Source: Pseudomonas cichorii (lineage in GTDB: Bacteria; Pseudomonadota; Gammaproteobacteria; Pseudomonadales; Pseudomonadaceae). Taken from it: a stretch of 64,000 nt of DNA. A program made the position numbers and the translations under genes. Position 1 is the stretch's first letter, and each line of letters starts with the position of its first letter. The notes below the pieces were generated by a model that was not told the DNA's origin, did not search any database, and saw only the letters and a program-made list of their open reading frames with translations. Positions 44,517 through 53,101 of the stretch are shown piece by piece. The stretch is taken from NCBI RefSeq assembly GCF_003700275.1, contig NZ_RBRE01000016.1, positions 1-64,000 on the forward strand. The letters are read 5' to 3'.

Positions 44517-45650
44517 GTGGCCATCGATATTCATTGGATTCGCGACGACGACAGCCTCGCCCGACAGTGCGCGCAGTGGCAGTCGCTGCCATTTGTCGCG
44601 CTCGATACCGAGTTCATGCGGGTCGACACCTTTTACCCGATTGCTGCGCTGCTGCAGATTGGCGACGGCTCCAGCGCCTGGTTGATCGATCCGCTGCTCA
44701 TCAGCGATTGGCGACCTTTGTCCGCATTGCTGGAAAACCCCGACGTCATCAAGGTTGTGCATGCCTGCAGCGAAGACCTGGAAGTGCTGTTGCGTCTGAC
44801 GGGCAGCCTGCCGGTTCCGCTGTTCGACACGCAACTGGCCGCCGCATACCTGAACATCGGGTTTTCCATGGGCTATTCGCGTCTGGTGCAGGAGGTGCTG
44901 AACATCGACCTGCCCAAGGGCGAAACCCGCTCCGATTGGCTGCAACGTCCGTTGTCGGAAACCCAGATCAGCTATGCGGCCGAAGATGCAGTGCACCTGG
45001 CCGAGCTGTTCGGTCTGTTGCGACCACGTCTGTCAGACGAAAAATACCTCTGGGTGCTGGATGACGGGGCGGAACTGGTCGCCAACCTGCGCCGTGAAGT
45101 TGATCCCTACGAGGCGTACCGTGACGCCAAGCTGGCCTGGAAGCTGTCGCGGGCGCAACTGGCGGTATTGCGCGAGCTGTGTGCCTGGCGCGAGATTCAG
45201 GCGCGTTCGCGCAACCTGCCGCGCAACCGGATTGTGCGTGAGCACTCCCTCTGGCCGCTGGCCAGAACGCAGCCGGACAACCTGGCAGCACTGGCGCGTA
45301 TCGAAGACATGCATCCACGCACCGTGCGCCAGGATGGTGAGTTCCTGCTGGAGCTGATCAGGAAGTCCGGCAGCCTGCCGCCAGAGCAGTGGCCACCTGC
45401 GTTGCCCGAACCGCTGCCGATCGATGCCGCCGGTATCCTCAAGGGCCTGCGTGCTATCGGCCAGCGATACGCCGAGGAACTGGACATGGCTCCAGAGCTG
45501 ATGCTGCGCAAGAAGACGCTCGAATTGCTGCTCAAGAGCGGTTATCCCGATGGTCCCTATACATTGCCCGATTCGCTGCGTGGCTGGCGTCGCGAATTAA
45601 TGGGTCAGGCGCTGCTCGACAGCCTGGCCAATGCAGGAGAACAGCCTTGA
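44517..45650 (+). CDS. rnd: Ribonuclease D
   Basis: A 377-residue 3'-5' exoribonuclease of the DEDD class that trims tRNA precursors. The first catalytic motif is [14 protein letters not shown], the second [12 protein letters not shown], and the third [13 protein letters not shown]. An HRDC domain follows near residue 210 ([23 protein letters not shown]). The gene starts at a GTG behind AAGGGAGAGCC. Its stop overlaps the TTG start of the YcgL gene, the usual Pseudomonas rnd-ycgL operon. Confidence 0.93.
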   Translation: MAIDIHWIRDDDSLARQCAQWQSLPFVALDTEFMRVDTFYPIAALLQIGDGSSAWLIDPLLISDWRPLSALLENPDVIKVVHACSEDLEVLLRLTGSLPVPLFDTQLAAAYLNIGFSMGYSRLVQEVLNIDLPKGETRSDWLQRPLSETQISYAAEDAVHLAELFGLLRPRLSDEKYLWVLDDGAELVANLRREVDPYEAYRDAKLAWKLSRAQLAVLRELCAWREIQARSRNLPRNRIVREHSLWPLARTQPDNLAALARIEDMHPRTVRQDGEFLLELIRKSGSLPPEQWPPALPEPLPIDAAGILKGLRAIGQRYAEELDMAPELMLRKKTLELLLKSGYPDGPYTLPDSLRGWRRELMGQALLDSLANAGEQP

Positions 45651-45940
45651 AACGTATCTGCTCCATTTACCGCAGCACGAAAAAGAACGAAATGTACCTG
45701 TACGTGCTCAAGAGCGATGTGCTCAAGCGTGTACCGGTAGAGTTGCTGGCTGCGTTCGGCACGCCTCATCATGCTTTCGATCTGGTGCTCAGCCCCGAGC
45801 GGCCACTGGCTCGTGAAGATATCAACAAGGTGCTGGAGAACCTCGACACGCAGGGCTATCACTTGCAGATGCCGCCTGCCGAAGAGGAATACATCCAGCA
45901 CTTGCCCGAAGAGTTGTTGCGTCGCAACGATCCTGTCTGA
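45647..45940 (+). CDS. YcgL domain protein
   Basis: A 97-residue protein starting [37 protein letters not shown], the signature of the YcgL family (UPF0745), whose function is unknown. The start is a TTG that overlaps the rnd stop by four bases (TTGA), behind GCAGGAGA; no ATG exists before residue 16, so the TTG is needed to keep the conserved beginning. Co-transcription with rnd and ycgN-type genes in Pseudomonas suggests a role in RNA metabolism, but this is only inference. Confidence 0.85.
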   Translation: MKRICSIYRSTKKNEMYLYVLKSDVLKRVPVELLAAFGTPHHAFDLVLSPERPLAREDINKVLENLDTQGYHLQMPPAEEEYIQHLPEELLRRNDPV

Positions 45941-46049
45941 TCCGTTGTGCCGCAATCCGCCGCCGCTCTCGTCCGCCTGCTTTCGCAGCAGGGTTGAGCG
46001 GCCCGGCTCTGTTGTGGGTTGTTTGTCCCGTCTCTAAGGTTTTTGAAAC

Positions 46050-46982
46050 ATGCGCGTTCTGATTGCCGAACACGATTACCCCATCTACACCCAATTGTTG
46101 CGCAAGGCAGCGCCTGAAGTGGAAGTCATGAGCAGCGGCGATTCTGCCGAGCTGTCTCGCATGGCCAGCGAATGCCCGGTCTGGCTAGGACAGCCTGATC
46201 TGCTGGCCAATCTGTTACGTCAGGGACACAAGCCACAATGGTTGCAATCGACCTGGGCGGGGGTGACTCCGTTGCTGGTGGAAGGCGTATCCAGGGATTA
46301 TCGGTTGACCCGGGCCGTCGGCATTTTCGGTCAGGTCATGGCCGAGTTCCTGTTGACCTACATGCTCGGTCACGAACGTGAAGTCCTGGCTCGTCTGATG
46401 AGCCAGGTCGAGCGGAAATGGGATAATCGTCCGGGCAACAGCCTGTCCGGTCGCAAGGCGTTGATTGTTGGCGCGGGTGATATCGGCCAGTGTGTGGCGC
46501 AGTTTCTGCGGCCCTTTGGCGTGCAGGTCTACGGTGTGGCCTCGCAGGCACGCACCCAGGAGCCTTTCGTTGAAGTCGGCGCGCTGGCGGACCTGGAGCA
46601 GATGGTCGCTGACATGGACTACGTCATCAACCTGCTGCCCAATACCCCGCAAACCCACGATCTGTACGACGCGAAACTGTTCGCCAGCTTCAAGCCGTCG
46701 GCGTTGTTCATCAACGTCGGGCGTGGTGTAGCGGTGGTCGATGCGGATCTGGTCGAAGCCTTGAAGGAAGGGCACCTGGCCGGGGCGGTGATTGACGTCT
46801 GCCGTCAGGAGCCGCTGCCGCAGCGCCATCCATTCTGGACCGCCTATGGCCTGCTGTTGACCGGGCACAGTTCGGCACCCACCTCACCGGTGGCCATGAC
46901 CGAATTGTTCGTCGACAACCTGAAGGCTTTTGAGGCAGGTGAGCCGTTGCGCGGGGAAGTGGATTTTTCTCGGGGTTATTGA
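46050..46982 (+). CDS. D-2-hydroxyacid dehydrogenase (GhrA-like)
   Basis: A 310-residue NAD(P)-dependent oxidoreductase. The Rossmann motif is GAGDIGQCVAQFL; catalytic residues lie in NVGRGVAVVDADL (Arg), DVCRQEPLPQRHPFW (Glu) and LLTGHSSAPTS (His). Length and the GHSSAPTSP ending match GhrA-type glyoxylate/hydroxypyruvate reductases. The ATG at 46050 lacks a strong Shine-Dalgarno. It is 109 bases after the YcgL gene and may share its transcript. An inverted extragenic repeat follows the stop. Confidence 0.82.
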   Translation: MRVLIAEHDYPIYTQLLRKAAPEVEVMSSGDSAELSRMASECPVWLGQPDLLANLLRQGHKPQWLQSTWAGVTPLLVEGVSRDYRLTRAVGIFGQVMAEFLLTYMLGHEREVLARLMSQVERKWDNRPGNSLSGRKALIVGAGDIGQCVAQFLRPFGVQVYGVASQARTQEPFVEVGALADLEQMVADMDYVINLLPNTPQTHDLYDAKLFASFKPSALFINVGRGVAVVDADLVEALKEGHLAGAVIDVCRQEPLPQRHPFWTAYGLLLTGHSSAPTSPVAMTELFVDNLKAFEAGEPLRGEVDFSRGY

Positions 46983-46991
46983 GCCGGTTTG

Positions 46992-47035
46992 GCTACAAGC
47001 CTCAAGCTATAAGTCTGAGGCTTGGGGCTTGCAGC
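46992..47035. repeat. Extragenic inverted repeat of CAAGC type
   Basis: GCTACAAGCCTCAAGC (46992-47007) and GCTTGGGGCTTGCAGC (47020-47035) pair in 14 of 16 positions around 12 bases. The CAAGC/GCTTG periodicity is typical of a second class of Pseudomonas extragenic repeats, different from the REP elements at 13754 and 52011. It lies between convergent genes. Confidence 0.6.
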
Positions 47036-47050
47036 TTTTCGCTCTAAAAC

Positions 47051-47644
47051 CTACAGCGAAAAATCGCCTTCGGCAGCCAGCTCGGCCAACGGTTTGCGCG
47101 GGCTTGGCACTTCGCGGTTTTGCAGGTATTCCGGCAGGGTCGATTTGTCGCCCAGTTTGCCGATGGCAACGGCTGCATGCAGCACATAACCTTCCGGAAT
47201 GTTCAGCTCCTTGCGGGTCAGGTCCTGATCGAAGCCTGCCATACCGTGGGTGTACCAGCCGCTCAGGCTCGCTTGCAGAGCCAGGTAACCCCAGGCCGAA
47301 CCGGTATCGAAGGTGTGCCACAGCGCCGGGCTTTCTTCAGTTGCGCCCGGGGCGATGAAGGTGGTTTTGGAGATGACGATCACCAGCGCCGAAGCGTGCT
47401 GTGCCCAGTTGCGGTTGAACTCATTGAGCAGACCCAGGTAGCGCTCCCAGTTTGGCGTGTCGCGACGCGCATAAAGGAAACGCCATGGCTGCGAGTTGTA
47501 GGCCGAGGGCGCCCAGCGTGCGGCTTCAAAGAAGCTCAGCAGGGTCTCCTGTGGAATGCTTTCGCCGGTGAAGGCGCGAGGTGACCAGCGATTGGTGAAT
47601 TGTGGGTCAATGGCGTGGTCGGCAATACGTTCGTTGATACTCAT
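47051..47644 (-). CDS. Nitroreductase family protein
   Basis: A 197-residue FMN-dependent oxidoreductase. The FMN motif near residue 20 is NRWSPRAFTGESIP, followed by FFEAARWAPSAYNSQPWRFLYA and GYLALQASLSGWYTHGMAGFD, both standard for the family. The start MSINERIADHAID at 47644 is used; the frame is open upstream without a better site. Substrate is unknown; this subgroup often reduces quinones or nitroaromatics. It is distinct from the YdjA-like protein at 5814. The YcgN gene is divergent from it. Confidence 0.84.
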   Translation of the reverse strand: MSINERIADHAIDPQFTNRWSPRAFTGESIPQETLLSFFEAARWAPSAYNSQPWRFLYARRDTPNWERYLGLLNEFNRNWAQHASALVIVISKTTFIAPGATEESPALWHTFDTGSAWGYLALQASLSGWYTHGMAGFDQDLTRKELNIPEGYVLHAAVAIGKLGDKSTLPEYLQNREVPSPRKPLAELAAEGDFSL

Positions 47645-47854
47645 GAAAGTCCTGTCACAGCAAAGGGAAAGTGAGCTTGAGGTGATGGGCCGTGGTCGGC
47701 AGGCATCGTCTGGAGCTGGCAAAAAAGTGTCCTAACGCTACTGCCTTGCCTGGTTTCTGACAAGTGAAGATACCGGCAGTCGCAAGTGCTTGGCCCGCAC
47801 CCGATGTGCCACTAGACTGGCGGCCTTTTCATTGCTGATACCGTTGTCCGAACC

Positions 47855-48304
47855 ATGGCCGCTAAAGTTGAACCCTTCTGGATACGCAAACCTCTCGAAC
47901 AACTGGACAAGGACGAGTGGGAGTCGTTGTGCGATGGCTGCGGCCTGTGCTGCCTGCAAAAGCTGGAAGATGAAGACGACAACAGCGTTTACTACACGCG
48001 CATTGCCTGCAAGCTGCTGGACCTGAAAACCTGCCAGTGTTCCGATTACAGCAATCGTCGCGCTTCGGTGCCGGACTGCATCCAGCTCACGCCCGGTCAG
48101 GCCGACGAATTCAGATGGCTGCCGCCCACCTGCGGATATCGCCTAGTCAGTGAGGGCAAGGATCTACCGCTCTGGCACCATCTGGTGTGCGGTGATCGCG
48201 AAGCGGTGCATCACGAACGAATTTCCCAGTCGGGACGCATGCTCAGCGAGAACAGCGTGCCCGAGGACGACTGGGAGGATTATCTGATCTTTCGCGCCGG
48301 CTAG
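47855..48304 (+). CDS. YcgN family cysteine-cluster protein
   Basis: A 149-residue protein of the YcgN/UPF0260 family. The cysteine-rich segment [43 protein letters not shown] carries the conserved CxxCxxCC pattern of the YkgJ-type zinc- or iron-binding fold. Function is unknown. The start [18 protein letters not shown] is preceded by no strong Shine-Dalgarno. In Pseudomonas it is regularly near rnd and ycgL, as here. Confidence 0.86.
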   Translation: MAAKVEPFWIRKPLEQLDKDEWESLCDGCGLCCLQKLEDEDDNSVYYTRIACKLLDLKTCQCSDYSNRRASVPDCIQLTPGQADEFRWLPPTCGYRLVSEGKDLPLWHHLVCGDREAVHHERISQSGRMLSENSVPEDDWEDYLIFRAG

Positions 48305-48310
48305 CGGTTT

Positions 48311-48688
48311 TCAGATGCCGGTTTTTGGATCTTTAAGCGCATCGATGCCGTTGATGGCCGCAGTCCTGGCGGCTTGCTCGGCATTTTCCTTGAGCTGCTT
48401 CAATTCGGCGCCCGCACGCTCGATATCCGAACGCGCTCCGTGAAGGTGGCTGCGGCTTTTTTCGATCAGGCTCTTGGCTGAGCAGTGTCCGGTGATGCCA
48501 CGCGCCAGCACCGCGCCACCGACTGCCAGTTGCACAAGGCCCAGCAGGCCGCCGCGGCGCAGCCCTTTGCCCATCAGCGTTACACCGCCAGCCAGAGAGC
48601 CGATGCGCTCCCAGCCCTGGACGTTCTGTTGCGGCTGATTGGTCAAGCGGGGGGTGTCGATTCTTTCAATGATTGGGGTGTCGCGCAT
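48311..48688 (-). CDS. DUF2892 (YgaP-type) small membrane protein
   Basis: A 125-residue protein with one or two hydrophobic segments (GSLAGGVTLMGKG and GGLLGLVQLAVGGAVLARGITGHC), matching the DUF2892 transmembrane domain found at the end of rhodanese YgaP. No rhodanese domain is attached. The C-terminal third (IEKSRSHLHGARSDIERAGAELKQLKENAEQAART) is a predicted coiled coil. Function is unknown. It is convergent with the YcgN gene, six bases apart. Confidence 0.72.
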   Translation of the reverse strand: MRDTPIIERIDTPRLTNQPQQNVQGWERIGSLAGGVTLMGKGLRRGGLLGLVQLAVGGAVLARGITGHCSAKSLIEKSRSHLHGARSDIERAGAELKQLKENAEQAARTAAINGIDALKDPKTGI

Positions 48689-48763
48689 GATGGCTCTCCA
48701 TGATTGATAAGTCGCTTCAACGAAACTGACTACCCATCCGTGAAACTGTTCACTGCATTGTCA

Positions 48764-49252
48764 TCAACGGTCGGGTTTTTCGCGGCCGAATTGTGGGCCG
48801 GAGCGGGTGTTTACACCCTTGGCCATGCGGTCATAGAGCACGACATTGACGGTCGCTGCCAGATTCATGCAACCCTCGGTGGGGATGTAGACCACGTCTT
48901 CGCACCAGTCGCGGATCTCCTGATCCAGCGAGCCGTCTTCCGGGCCGAAGATGTACAGGGCGCGATCCGGGTGGGTGTATTCGGGCAGGGCGCGAGCGCC
49001 GTCCACCAGTTCCACAGCAACCGGAATGCAGCCCAGCGGCAGGATGCTTTTGAGGTCTTCGATACCGATCAGCGGAATGTCCTGATGGATCTTCTTGGTG
49101 TCGGTGATGAAGTCCCGGGCGCGCTCATAGCGTTTGCCGGTATAGAAGACCGACGCCACGCCATAACAACCCGCGGCACGCATGACCGAACCGACGTTTT
49201 CCGGGGATTTTGGGTTGTAAAGGCCGATGCAGGCGTACCGTTTGTTTGCCAC
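48764..49252 (-). CDS. TrmH-family SPOUT RNA methyltransferase
   Basis: A 162-residue protein with the three SPOUT motifs: NPKSPENVGSVMRAAGCYG, IFGPEDGSL and PTEGCMNLAATVNVVLYDR. Such enzymes methylate ribose 2'-OH groups in tRNA or rRNA using S-adenosylmethionine; the target is not clear. It starts at a GTG (GTG-GCAAACAAACGG) at 49252; the frame runs further upstream into the copB end but the family starts here. The copB gene lies 56 bases upstream on the same strand. Confidence 0.82.
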   Translation of the reverse strand: MANKRYACIGLYNPKSPENVGSVMRAAGCYGVASVFYTGKRYERARDFITDTKKIHQDIPLIGIEDLKSILPLGCIPVAVELVDGARALPEYTHPDRALYIFGPEDGSLDQEIRDWCEDVVYIPTEGCMNLAATVNVVLYDRMAKGVNTRSGPQFGREKPDR

Positions 49253-49308
49253 GTGAAGGGTGCTCTGGGTAAAAGGCGCGATTATACGGCAGAACGCACG
49301 CCTGCCGG

Positions 49309-50184
49309 TCAGAACCACATCCGCACGCCCAACACCAGCCTGGCTTCACTGCGCTCGTCACCTTCTTCACGGGCATACTCGGCGGTCTTGCCGTAAGTCC
49401 GCTTCCAGCTCACGCCAATGTAAGGCGCAAACTCCCTGCGGATTTCATAGCGCAGCCGCAGGCCGACTTCGGTATTGGCCAGGCCCGAGCCAATCCCGCG
49501 TTGAGGATCATTCTTGCCGTACAGGTTGAGTTCGGCGCTGGGTTGCAGGATCAGCCGGTTGGTCAGCAACAGGTCGTAGTCACCTTCAAGGCGTGCGGCG
49601 CTCTGGCCCGCCTCGCCGATGAAGGCAGTGGCCTGGGCCTCGAAATTGGACAGCGCCATGCCCTGGATGCCGAAGGCTGCCCAGGTCTGCGGATCGCCGG
49701 GTTTGAAATCCTGGCGTGCACCGGCGACCAGATCCCACCAAGGGCTGATCGAGTGTCCCCACAAGGCCTGGACCTCGGCGCTTTCGGTCTTGCCTGAGGT
49801 CCGTTCGCCTTCGGAGCGCAGCCACAGACGATCGATATCACCACCCACCCAGCCCTTGAGATCCCAGGCCAGGCTGCTGCCCTGATCGGCGTCCTGCCAT
49901 TCCAGCTTGTCGGCCAGCAAGAAGGTGTTGATGGCGTCATCGTGGACCTTGTGGCCTGCATGACTGGTATAGACGGCGGCTCGGTCCGCATCGGTCAGCT
50001 CGGGAATCGGCGTGCGGCTCTGGCCAGCAGTGGATCCGACGGGCTCTGGACTGCCATGATGGATGGCGTGCTGGCTGTGATCCATGCCGTGCATGTCGGC
50101 AGCCATGACTGGCGTAGCGATCAATGGTCCGAGCGCCATGCCCAGGCCCATGAGCAGGCGGGCAGGGTGAGGGAGTCTGTTCAT
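49309..50184 (-). CDS. copB: Copper resistance protein B
   Basis: A 291-residue outer-membrane protein of the CopB/PcoB family. The signal peptide ends near TPVMA, the mature N-terminus is rich in histidine and methionine ([14 protein letters not shown]), and the C-terminal 200 residues form a beta barrel ending LVLGVRMWF with terminal phenylalanine. It binds or passes copper at the outer membrane. It follows copA by ten bases. It is shorter in the Met-rich part than the plasmid CopB of P. syringae, and no copC or copD follows. Confidence 0.9.
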   Translation of the reverse strand: MNRLPHPARLLMGLGMALGPLIATPVMAADMHGMDHSQHAIHHGSPEPVGSTAGQSRTPIPELTDADRAAVYTSHAGHKVHDDAINTFLLADKLEWQDADQGSSLAWDLKGWVGGDIDRLWLRSEGERTSGKTESAEVQALWGHSISPWWDLVAGARQDFKPGDPQTWAAFGIQGMALSNFEAQATAFIGEAGQSAARLEGDYDLLLTNRLILQPSAELNLYGKNDPQRGIGSGLANTEVGLRLRYEIRREFAPYIGVSWKRTYGKTAEYAREEGDERSEARLVLGVRMWF

Positions 50185-50194
50185 GATGAGGTTC

Positions 50195-51910
50195 TCATTC
50201 TTCCACACGCACTTCACGGAACATGCCCGTTTCCATGTGGTAGAGCAGATGGCAGTGATAGGCCCAGCGCCCGAGGGCATCGGCGGTGACGCGATAACTG
50301 CGCCTCGATCCTGGCGGCATGTCGATGGTGTGTTTGCGGACCATGAATTGCCCGTGCTCGTCTTCAAGATCACTCCACATGCCATGCAGGTGAATCGGGT
50401 GCGTCATCATGGTGTCGTTGACCAGCACGATCCTGATGCGCTCGCCATACTTGAGCTTCAATGGCTCGGCATCCGCGAACTTCACGCCGTTGAAGGACCA
50501 GGCGAACTTTTCCATGTGGCCGGTGAGGTGCAGTTCGATGGTGCGCCCCGGTTCGCGTCCGTCCGGGTCCTCGAAAGTGCTGCGCAGGTCTGCATAGGTC
50601 AGGACCCGGCGACCGTTATTTCGCAGGCCGATACCCGGATCATCCAGTTTCGGGGCGGTTTTCATGGCTTGCATGTCCACCAGCGGATTGTCGTTTTCCG
50701 TGTCCGGATGGGACTGCATGGCGTCTGTTGCGCTGTGCTTCATGCCTGACATGTCATGCATGGCGTGATGATTCATGCCAGCCATGTTGCCGTGGTCCAT
50801 GCCCATATCGCCCATGCCCAGCAAGGGTCGCGGATCGAGAGGCGGCACCGGCGCTGTTGCCCCTGCCTTGCGGGTCAGTGTGCCGCGCGCAAAACCTGTG
50901 CGGTCCATGGATTGCGCGAATAGCGTGTAGGCCTCGGCATCAGGCTCGACGATGACGTCGAACGTCTCGGCCACGGCAATGCGCAACTCATCGACACTGA
51001 CCGGTTTGACGTGCAGGCCGTCGGCGGCGACCACGGTCATTTTCAGGCCGGGAATCCGCACATCGAAGTAGGTCATGGACGAGCCATTGATCAAGCGCAG
51101 CCGAATCCGTTCGCCGGCGCGAAACACGCCGGTCCAGTTCATGTCCGGGGCCTTGCCGTTCATCAGGTAGGTGTAGGTCGCCGCGCTGACGTCGGCCAGA
51201 TCGGTCGGGTTCATCTTCATCCCGGCCCACATCGTGCGGTCGGCAACTGTCGCGTCCCAGCCTTTCTCGCTGACGTCGTGGATGAAATCACCCACGGTAC
51301 GCTTGTTGTAGTTGTAGTAATCCGCCTGCTTCTTGAGGTTCTTCATCAGGCTGGCAGGATCTTCGTCGGTCCAGTCCGTGAGCATCACCACGTAGTCGCG
51401 TTCGTACTCGAAGGGCTCGGGCTCTTTGGCATCGATCACCAGCGGGCCGTATACCCCGGACTGCTCCTGGAAGCCGGAATGGCTGTGATACCAGTAAGTG
51501 CCGTTCTGCCGGACCTTGAACCGATAGACATACATGCCATCAGGCTCGATGCCCTCAAAGCTCAGGCCCGGAACACCGTCCATGTTGACGGGCAGCAGGA
51601 TGCCGTGCCAATGAATGGACGTGGCTTCCTTGAGCCGGTTCCTGACGCGCAGCGTTACCGTATCGCCTTCGCGCCAGCGCAGCAGAGGGCCGGGAATGCC
51701 GCCGTTGATGGTCATGGCCATTTTCGGCTTGCCGGTGATATTGGCCGGGCTTTGTTCGATGGACAGATCGAACTCGGTGCCTGCCAGCATCCCTGGCTCA
51801 CTGGAGTCAGTACCGGCCCGGAGCGGAGCGTGCCAAAGCCCCATACCGCCCAGCAGACTGCCAGCGGTAAGTCCTTTCACAAAGCTTCGTCTTGATGTCT
51901 TGGAGTGCAT
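50195..51910 (-). CDS. copA: Multicopper oxidase CopA
   Basis: A 571-residue periplasmic copper oxidase with a Tat signal ([17 protein letters not shown]). Copper-site motifs are [33 protein letters not shown] and [12 protein letters not shown], in order. A methionine- and histidine-rich segment ([28 protein letters not shown]) lies before the last domain and should bind extra copper. It detoxifies Cu(I) by oxidation. The start at 51910 is set by the Tat motif. It forms an operon with copB. CopRS regulators are not in this window. Confidence 0.92.
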   Translation of the reverse strand: MHSKTSRRSFVKGLTAGSLLGGMGLWHAPLRAGTDSSEPGMLAGTEFDLSIEQSPANITGKPKMAMTINGGIPGPLLRWREGDTVTLRVRNRLKEATSIHWHGILLPVNMDGVPGLSFEGIEPDGMYVYRFKVRQNGTYWYHSHSGFQEQSGVYGPLVIDAKEPEPFEYERDYVVMLTDWTDEDPASLMKNLKKQADYYNYNKRTVGDFIHDVSEKGWDATVADRTMWAGMKMNPTDLADVSAATYTYLMNGKAPDMNWTGVFRAGERIRLRLINGSSMTYFDVRIPGLKMTVVAADGLHVKPVSVDELRIAVAETFDVIVEPDAEAYTLFAQSMDRTGFARGTLTRKAGATAPVPPLDPRPLLGMGDMGMDHGNMAGMNHHAMHDMSGMKHSATDAMQSHPDTENDNPLVDMQAMKTAPKLDDPGIGLRNNGRRVLTYADLRSTFEDPDGREPGRTIELHLTGHMEKFAWSFNGVKFADAEPLKLKYGERIRIVLVNDTMMTHPIHLHGMWSDLEDEHGQFMVRKHTIDMPPGSRRSYRVTADALGRWAYHCHLLYHMETGMFREVRVEE

Positions 51911-52010
51911 GCAGAGGGTGTATCCAGTCAGTTGCGTGCTTGTCTGACGGGAAGATGCCATAACAGGGAAGGGCGGGTGATTACATTTCAGTCAGGTTCA
52001 TGGTGCTTGG

Positions 52011-52100
52011 GCAGGAGCGAATTCATTCGCGAAAAGGCCAGGACATCCATAAAGGATAGGGTGTCTGGAATACCGTCTTCGCGACTGAATCCGCTCCTGC
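52011..52100. repeat. REP element pair upstream of copA
   Basis: GCAGGAGCGAATTCATTCGCGAA (52011-52033) and TTCGCGACTGAATCCGCTCCTGC (52078-52100) are near-complementary 23-base arms separated by 44 bases. They share the AATTCATTCGCGAA core with the element at 13754. They fill most of the gap between the copA promoter region and the YajD-like gene. Confidence 0.78.
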
Positions 52101-52104
52101 GCCT

Positions 52105-52476
52105 TCAGTCTTTCTTCATCAACCCGGCCAGCGCCGCGAACGGGTTATGGGTGGCCTTGGCGGCTTTCGGGGTGCTGAGCGAGCTGTCGGAGAAATACTG
52201 CTGGTCGGTGTAGCGCGAGTGCTCGTTGTCGTGGCAATACAGGCACAGCAATTCCCAGTTCGAGCCGTCCTGCGGATTGTTGTCGTGGTTGTGGTCACGA
52301 TGGTGCACGGTCAGTTCGCTCAGGCGCTTGCCTGCGAACTCACGTGCGCAACGTCCGCAGACGTGGGGATACATGCGCAGGGCCTTGTCGCGATAACCCA
52401 TTTCGCGGTCGCGCTGAGCGTCGGCCAGGATGCGGTCCAGCTTGGACGTGTTGGATGGAGGGTTGGCCGTGCTCAT
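52105..52476 (-). CDS. yajD: YajD family HNH nuclease
   Basis: A 123-residue protein with an HNH fold: CGRCAREF, HHRDHNHDNNPQDGSNWELLCLYCHDNEH. The two CxxC pairs bind zinc and the HNH residues are in place. The ending SLSTPKAAKATHNPFAALAGLMKKD matches E. coli YajD and its relatives. No substrate is known. It is monocistronic, reading towards the REP pair. Confidence 0.85.
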   Translation of the reverse strand: MSTANPPSNTSKLDRILADAQRDREMGYRDKALRMYPHVCGRCAREFAGKRLSELTVHHRDHNHDNNPQDGSNWELLCLYCHDNEHSRYTDQQYFSDSSLSTPKAAKATHNPFAALAGLMKKD

Positions 52477-52544
52477 GGTGTCACCTGTGTCGTGTGCGCA
52501 TTGATAGCGGGAATGCGCACAAGTTTAGCGCCAGATGAGGAAAC

Positions 52545-53021
52545 TCACACCTGCTGAGAAAGCAATTGACCGTCAACCATGCGCAAGCGTTTGGACAGGG
52601 AGATGGCCAGCGCGCGGATGATCTTTGCTGCGATCTTTGGCGCTTCTTCCAGCATCTTGTCCAGCGAGTCGCGTCCCAGATTCAGCAACTGGCAATCCGA
52701 CGCTGCGATGCAACTGGCCGAACGACGCTCGCCATCCAGCACCGCCATTTCGCCAAATGCCCGGCCGCGACGCAGCGTGGCGATTTCCACCTGCTGGCCT
52801 TCGGGATTGAGTTTCTGTACCGAAACCGTGCCGCGATCGATGATGCACATGAAGGTCCCGGCATCGCCTTCATTGAAAATACTCTGACCTTCCTGGATAT
52901 CGCTGATGCTGAAATAGCCCGCGACGGTCAGGTAGTCGGCGGGCAGCAAGGTATCGAACAGGCCGCAGTCCAGCAGCATGTCGCGTATGGCATTGTTCAG
53001 GTGTGACGGTTGTTCTGACAT
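52545..53021 (-). CDS. Cyclic nucleotide-binding domain protein
   Basis: A 158-residue protein that is essentially one CNB domain: GYFSISDIQEGQSIFNEGDAGTFMCIIDRGTVSV and the phosphate-binding cassette GRAFGEMAVLDGERRSASCIA. There is no helix-turn-helix or enzymatic domain, so it may act as a stand-alone sensor of cAMP. The C-terminal helices (AKIIRALAISLSKRLRMVDGQLL) are the usual lid. It starts at an ATG at 53021 and lies about 80 bases after the oligopeptidase B gene on the same strand. Confidence 0.84.
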   Translation of the reverse strand: MSEQPSHLNNAIRDMLLDCGLFDTLLPADYLTVAGYFSISDIQEGQSIFNEGDAGTFMCIIDRGTVSVQKLNPEGQQVEIATLRRGRAFGEMAVLDGERRSASCIAASDCQLLNLGRDSLDKMLEEAPKIAAKIIRALAISLSKRLRMVDGQLLSQQV

Positions 53022-53101
53022 GGTTCGGTCTTGTATGGGTAAGAAGAGGGAGCAACTCCGTGCTCCCCAACTCCTACTAAGACAGACTTTTCAGTCCAAG
53101 T

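Noticed and set aside
51911..52010. CopR box upstream of copA
   Set aside because: No sequence in the short upstream region matched a copper-box pattern well enough to report.
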